64,000 nt of DNA from Vibrio aquaticus (GCF_003970385.1 NZ_RXZH01000001.1:935300-999299), one strand, 5' to 3'. Shown: positions 27,450 to 36,617, counted from the stretch's first letter. The notes: generated by a model not told the origin, from the letters alone. A program made the numbers and translations.

Positions 27450-28427
27450 ATGTTGAAACAGCAACCCCTACTACAAGAAAAACAATCAACAGTACAAAAC
27501 GCTAATTGTGTGGTGATGGTGCCACCGAAAGAGTTTGCTTTTAACGCTGAAACGGCCAAAGACAATGAGTTTCAGCATCAAGTGTCTCAATCGACCAACG
27601 AAGTGCGTATTGCCGCTATGCAACAGTTCAACGATATGGTGGCTTCTTTGCGTAAAGCGGGTGTACAGGTGGTTGAGTTTAATTACCCAGCAGGCAAAGT
27701 CGAAACACCAGATGCGGTATTCCCAAACAACTGGTTCAGTACGACAGCAAATGGTGAGCTATACACCTTCCCGATGGCGTGTACCAACCGACAGCACGAA
27801 GTTAAAACCGATGCTCTGGTTGAAGCATTACAATCATCAGGTCGTCTCGTTTCAAGCCAAGACACTTTGACTGAGTACCTTGAACAAGATGCGTTCCTCG
27901 AAAGCACCGGTGTGATGGTCAAAGATCATATCAATAAAACTGTTTATGCAGCGCTTTCTCAACGCTGTGATCGTGAAGTGTTGGAAGATTACGCGCAGCG
28001 AATTGGCTATGATCGCGTGGTCTCTTTCCAGACGGCACTACCATCCGGCAAGCCGATTTATCACACCAACGTGATGATGGCGATTGGTGAAAGCTTCTGT
28101 GTGATCTGCGATGAAGTGATTCCTGAGTTTGAGCGACGTTTTGTGATTAAATCTCTGGCGAAAGACAAGCAGGTGATTTCTATTTCTTTGGAGCAGATGA
28201 ATAACTTCTGTGGAAATATCTTACAACTAGAGACCATAAATGGAGAGAAAGTGATTGCGATGTCACAATCGGCGTTTGATGCGTTCTCTCCGGCCCAGAG
28301 AGCACAACTTTCTAGTCACGGTAAATTACTGCCATTTAATGTGAAGACGATTGAAAACATTGGTGGTGGTAGCGTACGTTGCATGCTAGGTGAAGTGTTT
28401 TTGCCAAGCCGTCACAAGCAACTGTAA
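27450..28427 (+). CDS. ctlX: CtlX-type citrulline/dimethylarginine hydrolase family
   Basis: A 325-residue amidinotransferase-superfamily protein (pentein fold). Conserved blocks are TPDAVFPNNWFS, FLESTGVMV, YHTNVMMAIGE (catalytic His) and the C-terminal GGGSVRCMLGE (catalytic Cys). This pattern matches the citrulline-utilisation hydrolase / arginine-deiminase-related group. It likely acts on citrulline or a guanidino compound; the exact substrate is inferred from family. It is monocistronic with a strong terminator, and no other citrulline genes are adjacent. Confidence 0.75.
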   Translation: MLKQQPLLQEKQSTVQNANCVVMVPPKEFAFNAETAKDNEFQHQVSQSTNEVRIAAMQQFNDMVASLRKAGVQVVEFNYPAGKVETPDAVFPNNWFSTTANGELYTFPMACTNRQHEVKTDALVEALQSSGRLVSSQDTLTEYLEQDAFLESTGVMVKDHINKTVYAALSQRCDREVLEDYAQRIGYDRVVSFQTALPSGKPIYHTNVMMAIGESFCVICDEVIPEFERRFVIKSLAKDKQVISISLEQMNNFCGNILQLETINGEKVIAMSQSAFDAFSPAQRAQLSSHGKLLPFNVKTIENIGGGSVRCMLGEVFLPSRHKQL

Positions 28428-28446
28428 GCCTCTTTAGATGTAAAAA

Positions 28447-28471
28447 AACCGCCGAGATTGGCGGTTTTTTT
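28447..28471. terminator. Bidirectional terminator, ctlX / popT
   Basis: AACCGCC / GGCGGTT stem flanked by an A run and a T run, between convergent genes. Confidence 0.9.
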
Positions 28472-28488
28472 GTGAGCGGAGGATCGCG

Positions 28489-29415
28489 TTACAAATCACG
28501 ATTTTCAGCGAATTTCTCTAACCCTAACACGAGTGCAATCGCACACAGCATCATCAAGATTGCCATTCCAAGTTGCGCAGGCTGAGAGTGCAGCATTTCA
28601 AAATCTGATGGCATTAAGTTGTGTTGAACCAAAGGTACTTGCTCGCCTTTGGAGTTCGTACGCCAGCTAATGGTTTCTTTCCAAGGCCAGATCTTAGGTA
28701 GAGTACCAATCATCAACCCGGTTAAGAAAATCAGGGTAAGATCTCTGAAACGCTTTAGCAGCCAAGATAGAACATGAGAAAAGCTTAACAAGCCAATGAC
28801 ACAGCCCGATAGGAATAGAGCAAGAATGGTGATGTCGAATGATTTCACTGCGCCCAACACTGGGGTGTACATACCAATCAACAGTAAGATAAAGCTGCCT
28901 GAAATACCCGGTAGGATCATGGCACAGATAGCGATACCACCTGCAAGCAGTACGTTCATACTGGTAGGTTCAAGTTGCAGCGGGTTCAGCACCGTAATGC
29001 TGTAAGCGAATACAACGCCCAATAATAGGAAGACCAAACGGCTTAGACTGCGCTGTTCTATTTGCTTGAGCATGTGGAACACAGAAACCAGGATTAAGCC
29101 GAAGAAGAACGACCACAATGGAATGGGGTGAGTCACCAATAGCCAAGAGATAAGTTTGGCAAGGGTAGCAATACTGGTCAGAACGCCACCGAATAGAGCG
29201 ATTAAAAAGAATCCATTGATATGGTTGAACGCGGCTTTAAAGCCTTCACGTTTCCAAATTCCAATGACAGATGGATTAATGCGGCGGATACTTTCAAGTA
29301 GTGTGTCGTAAATGCCAGTAATGAACGCAATAGTACCACCTGAAACGCCAGGTACTACATCGGCAGCGCCCATCGCCATGCCTTTCAGAAAAGTTGTTAG
29401 GTAGTTCATTCTCAT
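28489..29415 (-). CDS. popT: DUF368 undecaprenyl-phosphate translocase (PopT-like)
   Basis: A polytopic membrane protein of about 308 residues with two family motifs in inverted halves, VVPGVSGGTIAF and ILPGISGSFILL. DUF368 proteins, including V. cholerae VCA0040, have been shown to recycle undecaprenyl phosphate across the membrane for cell-wall synthesis. The start is set at 29415 (MRMNYLTTFLKG), or 29409 (MNYL). The frame is open further upstream, but that part would read through the LuxO-type site and lacks membrane character. The gene diverges from the Qrr RNA. Confidence 0.85.
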   Translation of the reverse strand: MRMNYLTTFLKGMAMGAADVVPGVSGGTIAFITGIYDTLLESIRRINPSVIGIWKREGFKAAFNHINGFFLIALFGGVLTSIATLAKLISWLLVTHPIPLWSFFFGLILVSVFHMLKQIEQRSLSRLVFLLLGVVFAYSITVLNPLQLEPTSMNVLLAGGIAICAMILPGISGSFILLLIGMYTPVLGAVKSFDITILALFLSGCVIGLLSFSHVLSWLLKRFRDLTLIFLTGLMIGTLPKIWPWKETISWRTNSKGEQVPLVQHNLMPSDFEMLHSQPAQLGMAILMMLCAIALVLGLEKFAENRDL

Positions 29416-29531
29416 TGATGCGTAAGTTATCGTGCCCAGGAGTATATCGACTCTGGCGTAAAAAAAGTATGAAAATTGATTTTTGATAATTGTATTTATA
29501 AGAGTGTTGTTTGATATGCTTTTGCAAATAT

Positions 29532-29544
29532 TTGCATTTTGCAA
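29532..29544 (+). promoter_or_regulatory. LuxO-type binding site
   Basis: TTGCATTTTGCAA exactly fits the TTGCA-W3-TGCAA pattern for LuxO sites upstream of qrr genes. Another half-site-rich stretch (TTGCAAATATTTGCA) overlaps upstream from 29522. It lies about 90 bp before the sigma-54 -24 element. Confidence 0.75.
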
Positions 29545-29618
29545 TTTTCATTTTGCATTTTAAGAGTGCTAAACGGCAAAAAAGTGCGGGTAAGTCCAAA
29601 ATAATCACCAATTAAAAG

Positions 29619-29635
29619 TTGGCACGCTAACTGCA
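29619..29635 (+). promoter_or_regulatory. Sigma-54 promoter of qrr
   Basis: TTGGCACGCTAACTGCA: GG and GC with a 10-nt gap, near-consensus. The predicted start is about 12 nt downstream of the -12 GC. Confidence 0.9.
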
Positions 29636-29645
29636 TTAGTACGTG

Positions 29646-29754
29646 TGACCCTTCTTAAGCCGAGGGTCACCTAGCCAACTGACGTTGTTAGTGAATATGA
29701 TTTTGTTCACACTATATATAAGCCAATCGCACTCTTGCGGTTGGCTATTTTTTT
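29646..29754 (+). ncRNA. qrr: Qrr quorum-regulatory small RNA
   Basis: About 109 nt. The first hairpin TGACCCT...AGGGTCA is followed by the conserved Qrr core CTAGCCAACTGACGTTGTTA, an A/U-rich Hfq-binding stretch (TTGTTCACACTATATATA), and an intrinsic terminator (AGCCAATCGCA / TGCGGTTGGCT, then T7). Qrr RNAs are Hfq-dependent, made at low cell density under phosphorylated LuxO and sigma-54, and control the LuxR/HapR-type master regulator mRNA and others. Which of the multiple Qrr paralogues this is cannot be decided from the window alone. Confidence 0.95.
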
Positions 29755-29992
29755 GTCTGTAGGTTGGCTGTCCTCACCTCACAAGCGCACTTCGTTCTCA
29801 TTTTTACACTAAGAGCACATAGGATTTTTGTGTCTATACTCGACAAAAGGGCCCAAGATTATTAATAATGTCCGCTTTCTTTTCGAAACCCTAAATCTGT
29901 TTTATAGGGTTAACTGTTGAAACGAGCATCTTGAGGCTGTTTGTATAAGGACAAATTTCAATAGAAAAATAGAAACTGTGAGCAATGCTCTC

Positions 29993-30012
29993 CAGAGCCA
30001 AGTATGGCTCTG
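29993..30012 (+). other. Hairpin in the gltS leader
   Basis: CAGAGCCA / TGGCTCTG stem with a 4-nt loop, about 45 nt before the gltS start. An earlier weaker stem (AACCCTA / TAGGGTT) is at 29887-29911. There is no T run, so it is not a terminator. Otherwise the 300 bp between qrr and gltS hold no recognised gene. Confidence 0.35.
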
Positions 30013-30054
30013 AACTCATTAGGGAAGATGAGTGAATAACTAATAAGAGGTTAT

Positions 30055-31281
30055 ATGAATCACGTAATTTCAGTTGGACCGCTAGAATCTTTCTTAATCG
30101 CAATCAGTGTCTTGTTCTTAGGACATTTTGTTAATTCTAAGCTTCCAATCCTTAAGAAGTTCAATATCCCAGAGCCTATCGTAGGCGGACTCATTGTCGC
30201 GGTCATCATTACATTGATGCACTTTAACGGCATCGACCTAGAGTTTTCACTTCCATTACAGAAAGTGTTCATGTTGATGTTCTTCAGTACCGTGGGTTTG
30301 GCTGCTAACTATACGCAGCTGATGAAAGGTGGTGCTAAGGTTTTCATCTTCTTGGCAGTCGCATCGTTCTACATCATCATCCAAAACGGTGTCGGTGTAA
30401 CGCTCGCCACAGCGCTTGGTCTTGATCCTTTAATGGGCTTAATCGCAGGCTCGATAACGCTATCTGGTGGTCATGGTACCGGTGCGGCGTGGTCGCAGAC
30501 ATTCTCGGAAACCTACGGCTTATCGAACACATTAGAAATCGCGATGGCGTCAGCAACGTTTGGTTTGATCATTGGCGGCATCATCGGCAGCCCGGTGGCG
30601 CAGAAGTTGATCAACAAAAATGGTTTTGAGTCTGAATACGGTACAGGGACAAAAACTCACGAACGCTTCCCTGAATTGGTGACGTATAACGAGTATGAAG
30701 AAGATAAGGTAACCGCGAAGAAAGTCGTCGAAGTCCTATTTATTCTTTTGATCTGTGTTACCGGTGCGAAGTACTTAGAGCAGTGGGTAAGCAGCTTTGA
30801 AATTAGCTGGCTGATGATCCCAGACTTCGTTTATGCGCTATTTATCGGCGTGTTTATCACCAATGTGATTGAGGTGACTAAGGTTCACAAAGTGGATACA
30901 GAAACGGTCGATATTCTTGGTACGGTTTCTTTGTCACTGTTCTTAGCGATGGCACTAATGAGCCTGAAGTTATGGAACATCTTTGATCTTGCGATTCCTT
31001 TCCTCATCATTCTGGCGGTGCAGTCAGTGGTGCTTGGTATATTCGCTTACTTCGTGACATTTAAAGTGATGGGCAGTAACTATGATGCCGCGGTGATTGC
31101 TGGTGGCCATTGTGGCTTCGGCTTAGGAGCTACCCCAACGGCGGTAATGAACATGGGTTCGTTAGTGAATCGATTTGGCCCATCGCCACAAGCCTTTATG
31201 GTTGTTCCGATTGTGGGCGCGTTCTTTATCGACATTGTGAACTTAATCATCTTACAAGGTTATATTTCCTTTATTGGTTAA
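30055..31281 (+). CDS. gltS: Sodium/glutamate symporter
   Basis: A 408-residue inner-membrane carrier of the GltS family with about ten helices in two inverted halves. Family motifs include ITLSGGHGTGAAWSQTF in the first half and GGHCGFGLGATPTAVMN in the second, the paired GGH segments that form the transport core. It imports glutamate with sodium. The Shine-Dalgarno is AAGAGG. It lies about 300 bp downstream of the Qrr RNA, with the Qrr terminator between them, so it has its own promoter. A strong bidirectional terminator follows. Confidence 0.93.
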   Translation: MNHVISVGPLESFLIAISVLFLGHFVNSKLPILKKFNIPEPIVGGLIVAVIITLMHFNGIDLEFSLPLQKVFMLMFFSTVGLAANYTQLMKGGAKVFIFLAVASFYIIIQNGVGVTLATALGLDPLMGLIAGSITLSGGHGTGAAWSQTFSETYGLSNTLEIAMASATFGLIIGGIIGSPVAQKLINKNGFESEYGTGTKTHERFPELVTYNEYEEDKVTAKKVVEVLFILLICVTGAKYLEQWVSSFEISWLMIPDFVYALFIGVFITNVIEVTKVHKVDTETVDILGTVSLSLFLAMALMSLKLWNIFDLAIPFLIILAVQSVVLGIFAYFVTFKVMGSNYDAAVIAGGHCGFGLGATPTAVMNMGSLVNRFGPSPQAFMVVPIVGAFFIDIVNLIILQGYISFIG

Positions 31282-31293
31282 GCTAAGTCTCAA

Positions 31294-31328
31294 ACAAAAA
31301 CGCCTCGCATGCAGCGGGGCGTTTTTGT
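31294..31328. terminator. Bidirectional terminator, gltS / PilZ
   Basis: Long inverted repeat ACAAAAACGCC / GGCGTTTTTGT with inner CGC / GCG pairing. Confidence 0.9.
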
Positions 31329-31340
31329 CTGTGTAAAAGG

Positions 31341-32072
31341 CTATTTCAGCGTCAGTTTAGTGCCGTTAAACTTTAAATGACCAAGTAACGTTTTGGCATT
31401 GCTCTTACCATGGCCAGTAAATTGAATCCCGTAACGAGCATAATGCAATGAGCGCTGGAGGTTGCATACTTTGCCAAATAGAGGCTCAAATTGTGGGCCT
31501 TTGGTGTTGAGCTGGACGTGCAACGAGATCTCTTCACCCACTTGAAATGAACGGCTTAGAGGCGCAGTAATAAAACGACACCCACTTTTGGATAGATCAC
31601 GAATTTCACAATCCAGTTTGTGGCTTTCGGCGACAACTCGCGCGGCTAAGTTGACATCAAAGCGAGGTTCTTTGCGAAGCTGAGAGACCTGCATTGTCTG
31701 TGGAATCGAGAGCGCAACAATCGGTATTGGGGCTTTAAAAATGTGTTGTAGTTGGCTACGAAAATGAACAATGGCACCTTCACCTCTAGGTGAGATGGCA
31801 CGAATGGTAGCCCAGAATCCTTCCTGGAAGAAAAAGTTGAGATCATCTTCAGAGATTTTTGGTAGCTCGGCTAATACGAAGCTGTCAGAGTGAGTGCCAA
31901 TAAAAGAGGTTTTACAGCGAAAGGTCGTACCGACAGGGGTCGATATGCCGATCGTCAGTTCGCCGCCATGCTCAATCATTGCGAGTGCATCAGTGCTGTT
32001 TAACGTGGATATGTTTCTGTCGTTGGAAGTTTGCACGGGCTGTGCCTTCCTTGCCACCGCTTGGGTATTCAT
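31341..32072 (-). CDS. PilZ domain cyclic-di-GMP receptor, YcgR-like
   Basis: A 243-residue cytoplasmic protein with an N-terminal YcgR/PilZN-type beta domain (about 30-125) and a C-terminal PilZ domain. Both c-di-GMP motifs are present: RKEPR (RxxxR) near the domain start and DLSKSG (D/NxSxxG). By family it senses c-di-GMP and alters motility or surface functions. It is monocistronic, with no flagellar genes nearby. Confidence 0.85.
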   Translation of the reverse strand: MNTQAVARKAQPVQTSNDRNISTLNSTDALAMIEHGGELTIGISTPVGTTFRCKTSFIGTHSDSFVLAELPKISEDDLNFFFQEGFWATIRAISPRGEGAIVHFRSQLQHIFKAPIPIVALSIPQTMQVSQLRKEPRFDVNLAARVVAESHKLDCEIRDLSKSGCRFITAPLSRSFQVGEEISLHVQLNTKGPQFEPLFGKVCNLQRSLHYARYGIQFTGHGKSNAKTLLGHLKFNGTKLTLK

Positions 32073-32240
32073 CTAGCCTCCGTTGTCCCCACCATGTTAT
32101 TGTTTTAGCGGTAGGTGATATTGATATCGGACATTTATCGATAAGATCCGAATGTTATAAATTTTATGTGCGCTTTGCTGTTTATTCAAACGGCAATGCA
32201 TTTGATTAATTTGATCTATTTATCATTTTTGAGAATAACC

Positions 32241-32519
32241 ATGCCTAAAACCCCCATTTTTGATGAAGTAAACTCACAGTTTCGTGTCCATTTAGAGTCT
32301 GAGCACTATGCGGTGGTCAAATTTGTTGAGAAAGATGGCATTTATGCGATTACCTCAACGAAGGTGCCTGAAGAGCTTCAAGGCAAAGGTTACGGAAAGG
32401 TAATGATGGAAGCGGTGTTGGCCGATATCGAAACCAGAGGCATGAAAGTAGAACCGATTTGTAGCTATGTGGTGCATTACTTCTCACGTAACCCACAATG
32501 GGCGCACCTAAAAGCATAA
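32241..32519 (+). CDS. Small GNAT-type acetyltransferase (YjdJ-like)
   Basis: A 92-residue minimal GNAT-like protein of the YjdJ/NATD type. The acetyl-CoA loop is VPEELQGKGYGKVMMEAVL, and the C-terminus PICSYVVHYFSRNPQW is the family signature. The ATG at 32241 is chosen over an upstream GTG because the family begins there and a GAGAATAA element precedes it. Its stop lies one base before the ATG of the kinase-like gene, indicating co-transcription. Confidence 0.8.
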   Translation: MPKTPIFDEVNSQFRVHLESEHYAVVKFVEKDGIYAITSTKVPEELQGKGYGKVMMEAVLADIETRGMKVEPICSYVVHYFSRNPQWAHLKA

Positions 32520-32520
32520 T

Positions 32521-33489
32521 ATGGATTCTTACGATTATAAGCGGTTGATGGAAACTCTAGGTTTTCAGCGTTTGAGCTCTTATGAGGCACTGCAAACCTT
32601 ATGGGGAGGATATGGTGAACTGGTTCGGTTGTCTGTCGATGAGACCAGTGTCGTGGTCAAACACATCCAATTACCTAAGCCAGAACATCACCCACGAGGC
32701 TGGAACAGCGACCTCTCTCACCAACGAAAACTCCGTTCTTATCAAGTCGAGCTTAACTGGTATTTGAACGCTGCGAACCATTCAGTCGCTAAAGTACCTA
32801 ACGCTATCCATGTTCAACGTGAAGAAAATGAATTGCTCATCGTGATGCAAGACCTTAAATCACTCGGTTACTCTGAGGTAGTGAAGCATGCAGAACGTAC
32901 ACACCTCCGTGCATGTTTAGCGTGGTTTGCACAATTTCACGCCCAGCATATCGGTCATCAAGGTGAAGGCTTATGGGAGCAGGGAACCTATTGGCATCTC
33001 GATACTCGACCTGATGAGTTTGCCGCTTTAAGTGACGAAAGATTAAAGTCCTACGCCCACAAAATTGATAAGGTTTTATCTCAAGCCCCTTATCAAACAT
33101 TGGTGCATGGTGACGGCAAGCTTGCGAACTTCTGTTTTACTGCTGATGGTGCGCAAGCTGCTGCGGTCGATTTTCAATATATTGGCCGAGGTTGTGCGAT
33201 GAAAGACATCGCGTTATTCATGAGCAGTGCTGTTGAACCTGACCAGTGTGCTGAGATGGAATCTTGGGTATTGGATGAATACTTCACGTGTTTGAAAGTA
33301 GCATTGGCTAACCATCAGCCTGACTTGAAGTTTGAAGATGTAGAGCGCGCTTGGCGTCCACTGTTTGCGATTGCCTGGGCTGACTTTCAGCGTTTTGTTA
33401 AAGGATGGAGTCCCGGCCATTGGAAGATAAACCCCTACACGGAACAGCTAACACAAAACGCGCTAGAACAATTAAAGGCTTACCCGTAG
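32521..33489 (+). CDS. EcKinase/APH-like small-molecule kinase
   Basis: A 322-residue protein-kinase-like phosphotransferase. The catalytic loop VHGDGKLANFCF (HGDxxxxN) and the metal-binding DFQ (AAVDFQYIGRG) are intact. The arrangement resembles the DUF1679/ecdysteroid-kinase-like and choline/aminoglycoside phosphotransferase group. The substrate is unknown; nothing suggests antibiotic resistance. It sits directly after the small GNAT gene, and the terminator begins inside its last codons. Confidence 0.75.
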   Translation: MDSYDYKRLMETLGFQRLSSYEALQTLWGGYGELVRLSVDETSVVVKHIQLPKPEHHPRGWNSDLSHQRKLRSYQVELNWYLNAANHSVAKVPNAIHVQREENELLIVMQDLKSLGYSEVVKHAERTHLRACLAWFAQFHAQHIGHQGEGLWEQGTYWHLDTRPDEFAALSDERLKSYAHKIDKVLSQAPYQTLVHGDGKLANFCFTADGAQAAAVDFQYIGRGCAMKDIALFMSSAVEPDQCAEMESWVLDEYFTCLKVALANHQPDLKFEDVERAWRPLFAIAWADFQRFVKGWSPGHWKINPYTEQLTQNALEQLKAYP

Positions 33490-33503
33490 TGGTAAGCCTT
33501 TTT
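33474..33503 (+). terminator. Terminator overlapping the kinase gene 3' end
   Basis: GGCTTACC / GGTAAGCC stem, 6-nt loop and a T run; the stop codon is within the loop. Confidence 0.85.
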
Positions 33504-33531
33504 GATTCTTATTGCACAGGATCAGTGGAAC

Positions 33532-34023
33532 TTAGACTTTTACTCGCGCCATATAGTAGGTGTTGATGTATTCACCATCACGGTATGAACCGCATTTCGA
33601 CTCGCCTTCTATTTCAAAGCTGAACTTCTTATAGCAGGCAATTGCGCCTTCGTTGTCGGTGTTGACCTCAAGCTGAACACGTTTCACCTGTAACCAATTA
33701 TCCGCCAGGTCTAATACGGTTTCAATTAGCTTGCTGCCAACGCCTAAGCCGTGGAAGTCATCATGCACACCAATTCCAAAACTTGCACAGTGTGACGTTC
33801 TTGGTCTTTGCGAATGCTCGAATCCAATGTTTCCGATCACCTTGCCATCGATCTCTGCGACAAAGCTATAAACACCTTGAGGCATGTTTTCCAGTCGTTG
33901 TGTCCACATCGCCAATGACGGTTTTGGCAGTTGGAGTGTCTCTCTTTGCGCTTTCGGTTGTGAATAAATTTCACATAATGCGGCTGCATCACTCACTTGT
34001 GTCGGACGTACGATTATTTCCAT
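33532..34023 (-). CDS. GNAT N-acetyltransferase, YhhY/AaaT-like
   Basis: A 163-residue GNAT enzyme. It shares with E. coli YhhY the blocks ETLQLPKPSLAMWTQRL, HCASFGIGV, NEGAIACYKKFSFEIEG and YRDGEYINTYYMARVKV, so an L-amino-acid N-acetyltransferase role is plausible. The acetyl-CoA loop is FHGLGVGSKL. The start at 34023 is chosen from family length and the GAGAGATAAG element upstream. Confidence 0.85.
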   Translation of the reverse strand: MEIIVRPTQVSDAAALCEIYSQPKAQRETLQLPKPSLAMWTQRLENMPQGVYSFVAEIDGKVIGNIGFEHSQRPRTSHCASFGIGVHDDFHGLGVGSKLIETVLDLADNWLQVKRVQLEVNTDNEGAIACYKKFSFEIEGESKCGSYRDGEYINTYYMARVKV

Positions 34024-34239
34024 TTTTCTTATCTCTCGACTGGTTGAACATAAAAACACCATAACGAGAAGTTAACAACATTTAAAGTATTGTTTTTAAT
34101 ATTTTTATTCGACTGGTTTTTTGCACTGAAAGTGAGGGAAATTCTCAGAATCTTTACTGCTAGGTATAAATTGTAAATAAGTTTGTTTATTGGCGAGAGG
34201 CGTTTTATTGTAACAGGCTATTCACATAAGGATCGAAAC

Positions 34240-35418
34240 ATGAACCACTCAGCGAGCTGGAAAACACCACAAAATTTCCTATTGCTTATCTCCATTGTTG
34301 TGCCTATCGCCTTCTCTAGTTGGATGGCTCTTCTCAATAATTTCGTTATCGAAAAAGCGAACTTTGACGGATCGGATATAGGTCTACTGCAAAGTGTTCG
34401 TGAGATCCCTGGCTTTCTCGCTTTTACCGCCGTGTTTGTGCTGCTGTTCATTCGTGAGCAACGTTTCATGCTGTTGTCGTTAGGTGCCTTAACTCTGGGT
34501 ACCGCCATTACCGGTTTCTTTCCTTCTCTATTCGGCCTGTTGATGACCACTTTGTTGATGTCCGTCGGCTTCCATTATTTTGAAACGTTAAAGCAGTCAC
34601 TCTCTCTGCAATGGCTCACCAAAGATGAAGCTCCAGAAATGCTGGGCAAGTTTATTTCGATTGGTGCTTTGGCGTCCCTGTTCACTTATGGCGCACTTTG
34701 GGTCTGTTTAGAAGTTTTGAAGATGGACTTTGAGTGGGTATATCTCAGCTTTGGTGGCGTAGGCTTTTTGCTGGTGGTTTGGATGGCATTCGCGTTCCCT
34801 GAGTTTGAAACTAAGGTGCAGCAGAACAAGAAATTGGTGCTGAGAAAACGCTACTGGCTTTACTACGCCTTAACGTTTATGAGTGGCGCTCGCCGCCAGA
34901 TCTTTACTGTGTTTGCAGGCTTTTTAATGGTTGAACGCTTCGGTTATTCAGCCGCTGATATCACACTACTGTTCCTCATTAACTACTTGTTTAACTTCTT
35001 GTTTGCTAAGCGCATTGGTAAATTTATTGGTCGTGTGGGTGAGCGCAAAGCATTGGTGTTTGAATACGTTGGTCTTATTGGTGTTTTTGTTGGTTATGCA
35101 TTGGTTGAAACGGCTGAGTGGGCAGCGGCGCTATACGTGATCGATCATCTGTTCTTTGCTCTAGCGTTGGCGATTAAGACCTACTTCCAAAAGATTGCTG
35201 ATCCTGCGGATATGGCTTCTACAGCCGGAGTTTCTTTTACCATTAACCACATTGCTGCGGTATTTATTCCGGTGACGTTTGGTTTGATATGGTTAGCTTC
35301 TCCATCAGCGGTCTTCTATATCGGTGCGGGTATGGCGCTAGTGAGTTTAGCTCTGTCACTGAACATTCCAAGAATGCCTGAAGAGGGTAATGAAGTACGA
35401 GTATTGAAATGGAGCTAA
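34240..35418 (+). CDS. MFS transporter
   Basis: A 392-residue inner-membrane protein with about twelve hydrophobic segments and the loop FAKRIGKFIGRVGERKALV of the second half, typical of major facilitator proteins. No subfamily could be assigned with confidence, and the substrate is unknown. The ATG at 34240 follows AAGGA; an upstream in-frame ATG would add 19 polar residues. A strong terminator follows. Confidence 0.8.
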   Translation: MNHSASWKTPQNFLLLISIVVPIAFSSWMALLNNFVIEKANFDGSDIGLLQSVREIPGFLAFTAVFVLLFIREQRFMLLSLGALTLGTAITGFFPSLFGLLMTTLLMSVGFHYFETLKQSLSLQWLTKDEAPEMLGKFISIGALASLFTYGALWVCLEVLKMDFEWVYLSFGGVGFLLVVWMAFAFPEFETKVQQNKKLVLRKRYWLYYALTFMSGARRQIFTVFAGFLMVERFGYSAADITLLFLINYLFNFLFAKRIGKFIGRVGERKALVFEYVGLIGVFVGYALVETAEWAAALYVIDHLFFALALAIKTYFQKIADPADMASTAGVSFTINHIAAVFIPVTFGLIWLASPSAVFYIGAGMALVSLALSLNIPRMPEEGNEVRVLKWS

Positions 35419-35451
35419 GCCTTTTGGGCTAAAATCTCTTATGATCAGCCT

Positions 35452-35482
35452 AAAGGCGCATTGGTAACAATGCGCCTTTTTT
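35452..35482 (+). terminator. Rho-independent terminator after the MFS gene
   Basis: AAAGGCGCATT / AATGCGCCTTT, 6-nt loop, T6. Confidence 0.92.
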
Positions 35483-35612
35483 CGTTGTGTTGATGCATCA
35501 TGGACTGAGGGGAGTGGCACTAAACCATGAACAGAATCGGTTTTTGTTCGCTATTTTGCTGTGGCCTGAATGTGTATGCTAAACCTGTTTTTGGTAAGGC
35601 GGAGAAATAATA

Positions 35613-36602
35613 ATGAGAAAAGTAAAGTGGGGTATTGCGGGCTTAGGGAACATTGCACAACGTTTTGCAACGGCGCTGACTCAATATAGCCAACATGGGG
35701 AACTGGTGGCCGTATCCGCAAGAGATCTCGAGCGAGCTCAACGCTTTGGTGAGCAATTTAATGCGGAAAAGCACTATGGTTCTTACCGAGAAATGGCTCA
35801 AGACCCAGAAGTCGAAGCGGTGTACATTGCCACTGTTCATCCTTACCACAAAGCATTGGCGCAGCTTTTTCTCAGCCACAACAAACACGTCTTGGTTGAG
35901 AAACCGGCGTTTACCAATTTGTATGATTGGCAAGAGATGAAAGCGCTCGCTCAGCAGCAAGGTGTTTTGTTGCTGGAAGCGATGAAAACCGTCACATTCC
36001 CAGCGTATCTGCAGCTCAAAAGTTACCTCAGAGAACATGATCTCAGCATTACTTCAATTGAGGCAAGCTTTGGCAATCACAATTACTATGATCCCGATGT
36101 GTTTATCTTTAACGATAAGCTTTCAGGTGGTTCTACGTTAGATGTTGGGGTGTACAGCTTGTGGCTCTACTATGACTTATGCCATTTCATGGGGCATGTC
36201 CCACCTAAACCTAAGGTAAAAATGCTTGCTTCACTTAAACAATGCTATGTCGATACGGATGCCTGTTTTACATTTGATGGTGAGATAAAAGGCAAGATCT
36301 CCTCTTCAATCAGCAACGATCTTAATCGTTGCGCAGTGTTAAAAGGCGCAGACTTTACTATTACGATTCGAGAAAAGTGGTGGAACCCGCAGGTGATTGA
36401 GATTGATCGACAAGGTAAAAAAGCGATCCTAGAATCCCCAGTTTCAGGAAATGGCTTTGAGTTTGAAATTGACCACTTTTCTTCGTTGGTCAGTCAGAAC
36501 AAATTAGACTCAGATATATTGTTGCACCAAGTGACAGAGCGAGTACTGGCTACAATGGAAGAGGCTCTAGCAGAGAGTGGTTTTGGTCATTTAACACAGT
36601 AG
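35613..36602 (+). CDS. Gfo/Idh/MocA family oxidoreductase
   Basis: A 329-residue NAD(P)-dependent oxidoreductase. The Rossmann motif is WGIAGLGNIAQRF, the EKPAF motif (LVEKPAFTN) carries the conserved Lys, and the SGGSTLDVGVYSL segment begins the C-terminal substrate domain. It likely oxidises a sugar, inositol or dihydrodiol-type substrate; no specific substrate can be read. The Shine-Dalgarno is GGAG. An SgrR-like regulator starts 15 bp after its stop, so the two are probably co-transcribed. Confidence 0.87.
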   Translation: MRKVKWGIAGLGNIAQRFATALTQYSQHGELVAVSARDLERAQRFGEQFNAEKHYGSYREMAQDPEVEAVYIATVHPYHKALAQLFLSHNKHVLVEKPAFTNLYDWQEMKALAQQQGVLLLEAMKTVTFPAYLQLKSYLREHDLSITSIEASFGNHNYYDPDVFIFNDKLSGGSTLDVGVYSLWLYYDLCHFMGHVPPKPKVKMLASLKQCYVDTDACFTFDGEIKGKISSSISNDLNRCAVLKGADFTITIREKWWNPQVIEIDRQGKKAILESPVSGNGFEFEIDHFSSLVSQNKLDSDILLHQVTERVLATMEEALAESGFGHLTQ

Positions 36603-36617
36603 GAAGTTTCGAACGGC

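Noticed and set aside
29416-29544. 43-residue N-terminal extension of PopT
   Set aside because: It reads through the LuxO-type site and upstream region, lacks a ribosome site, and does not look like the family's N-terminus.
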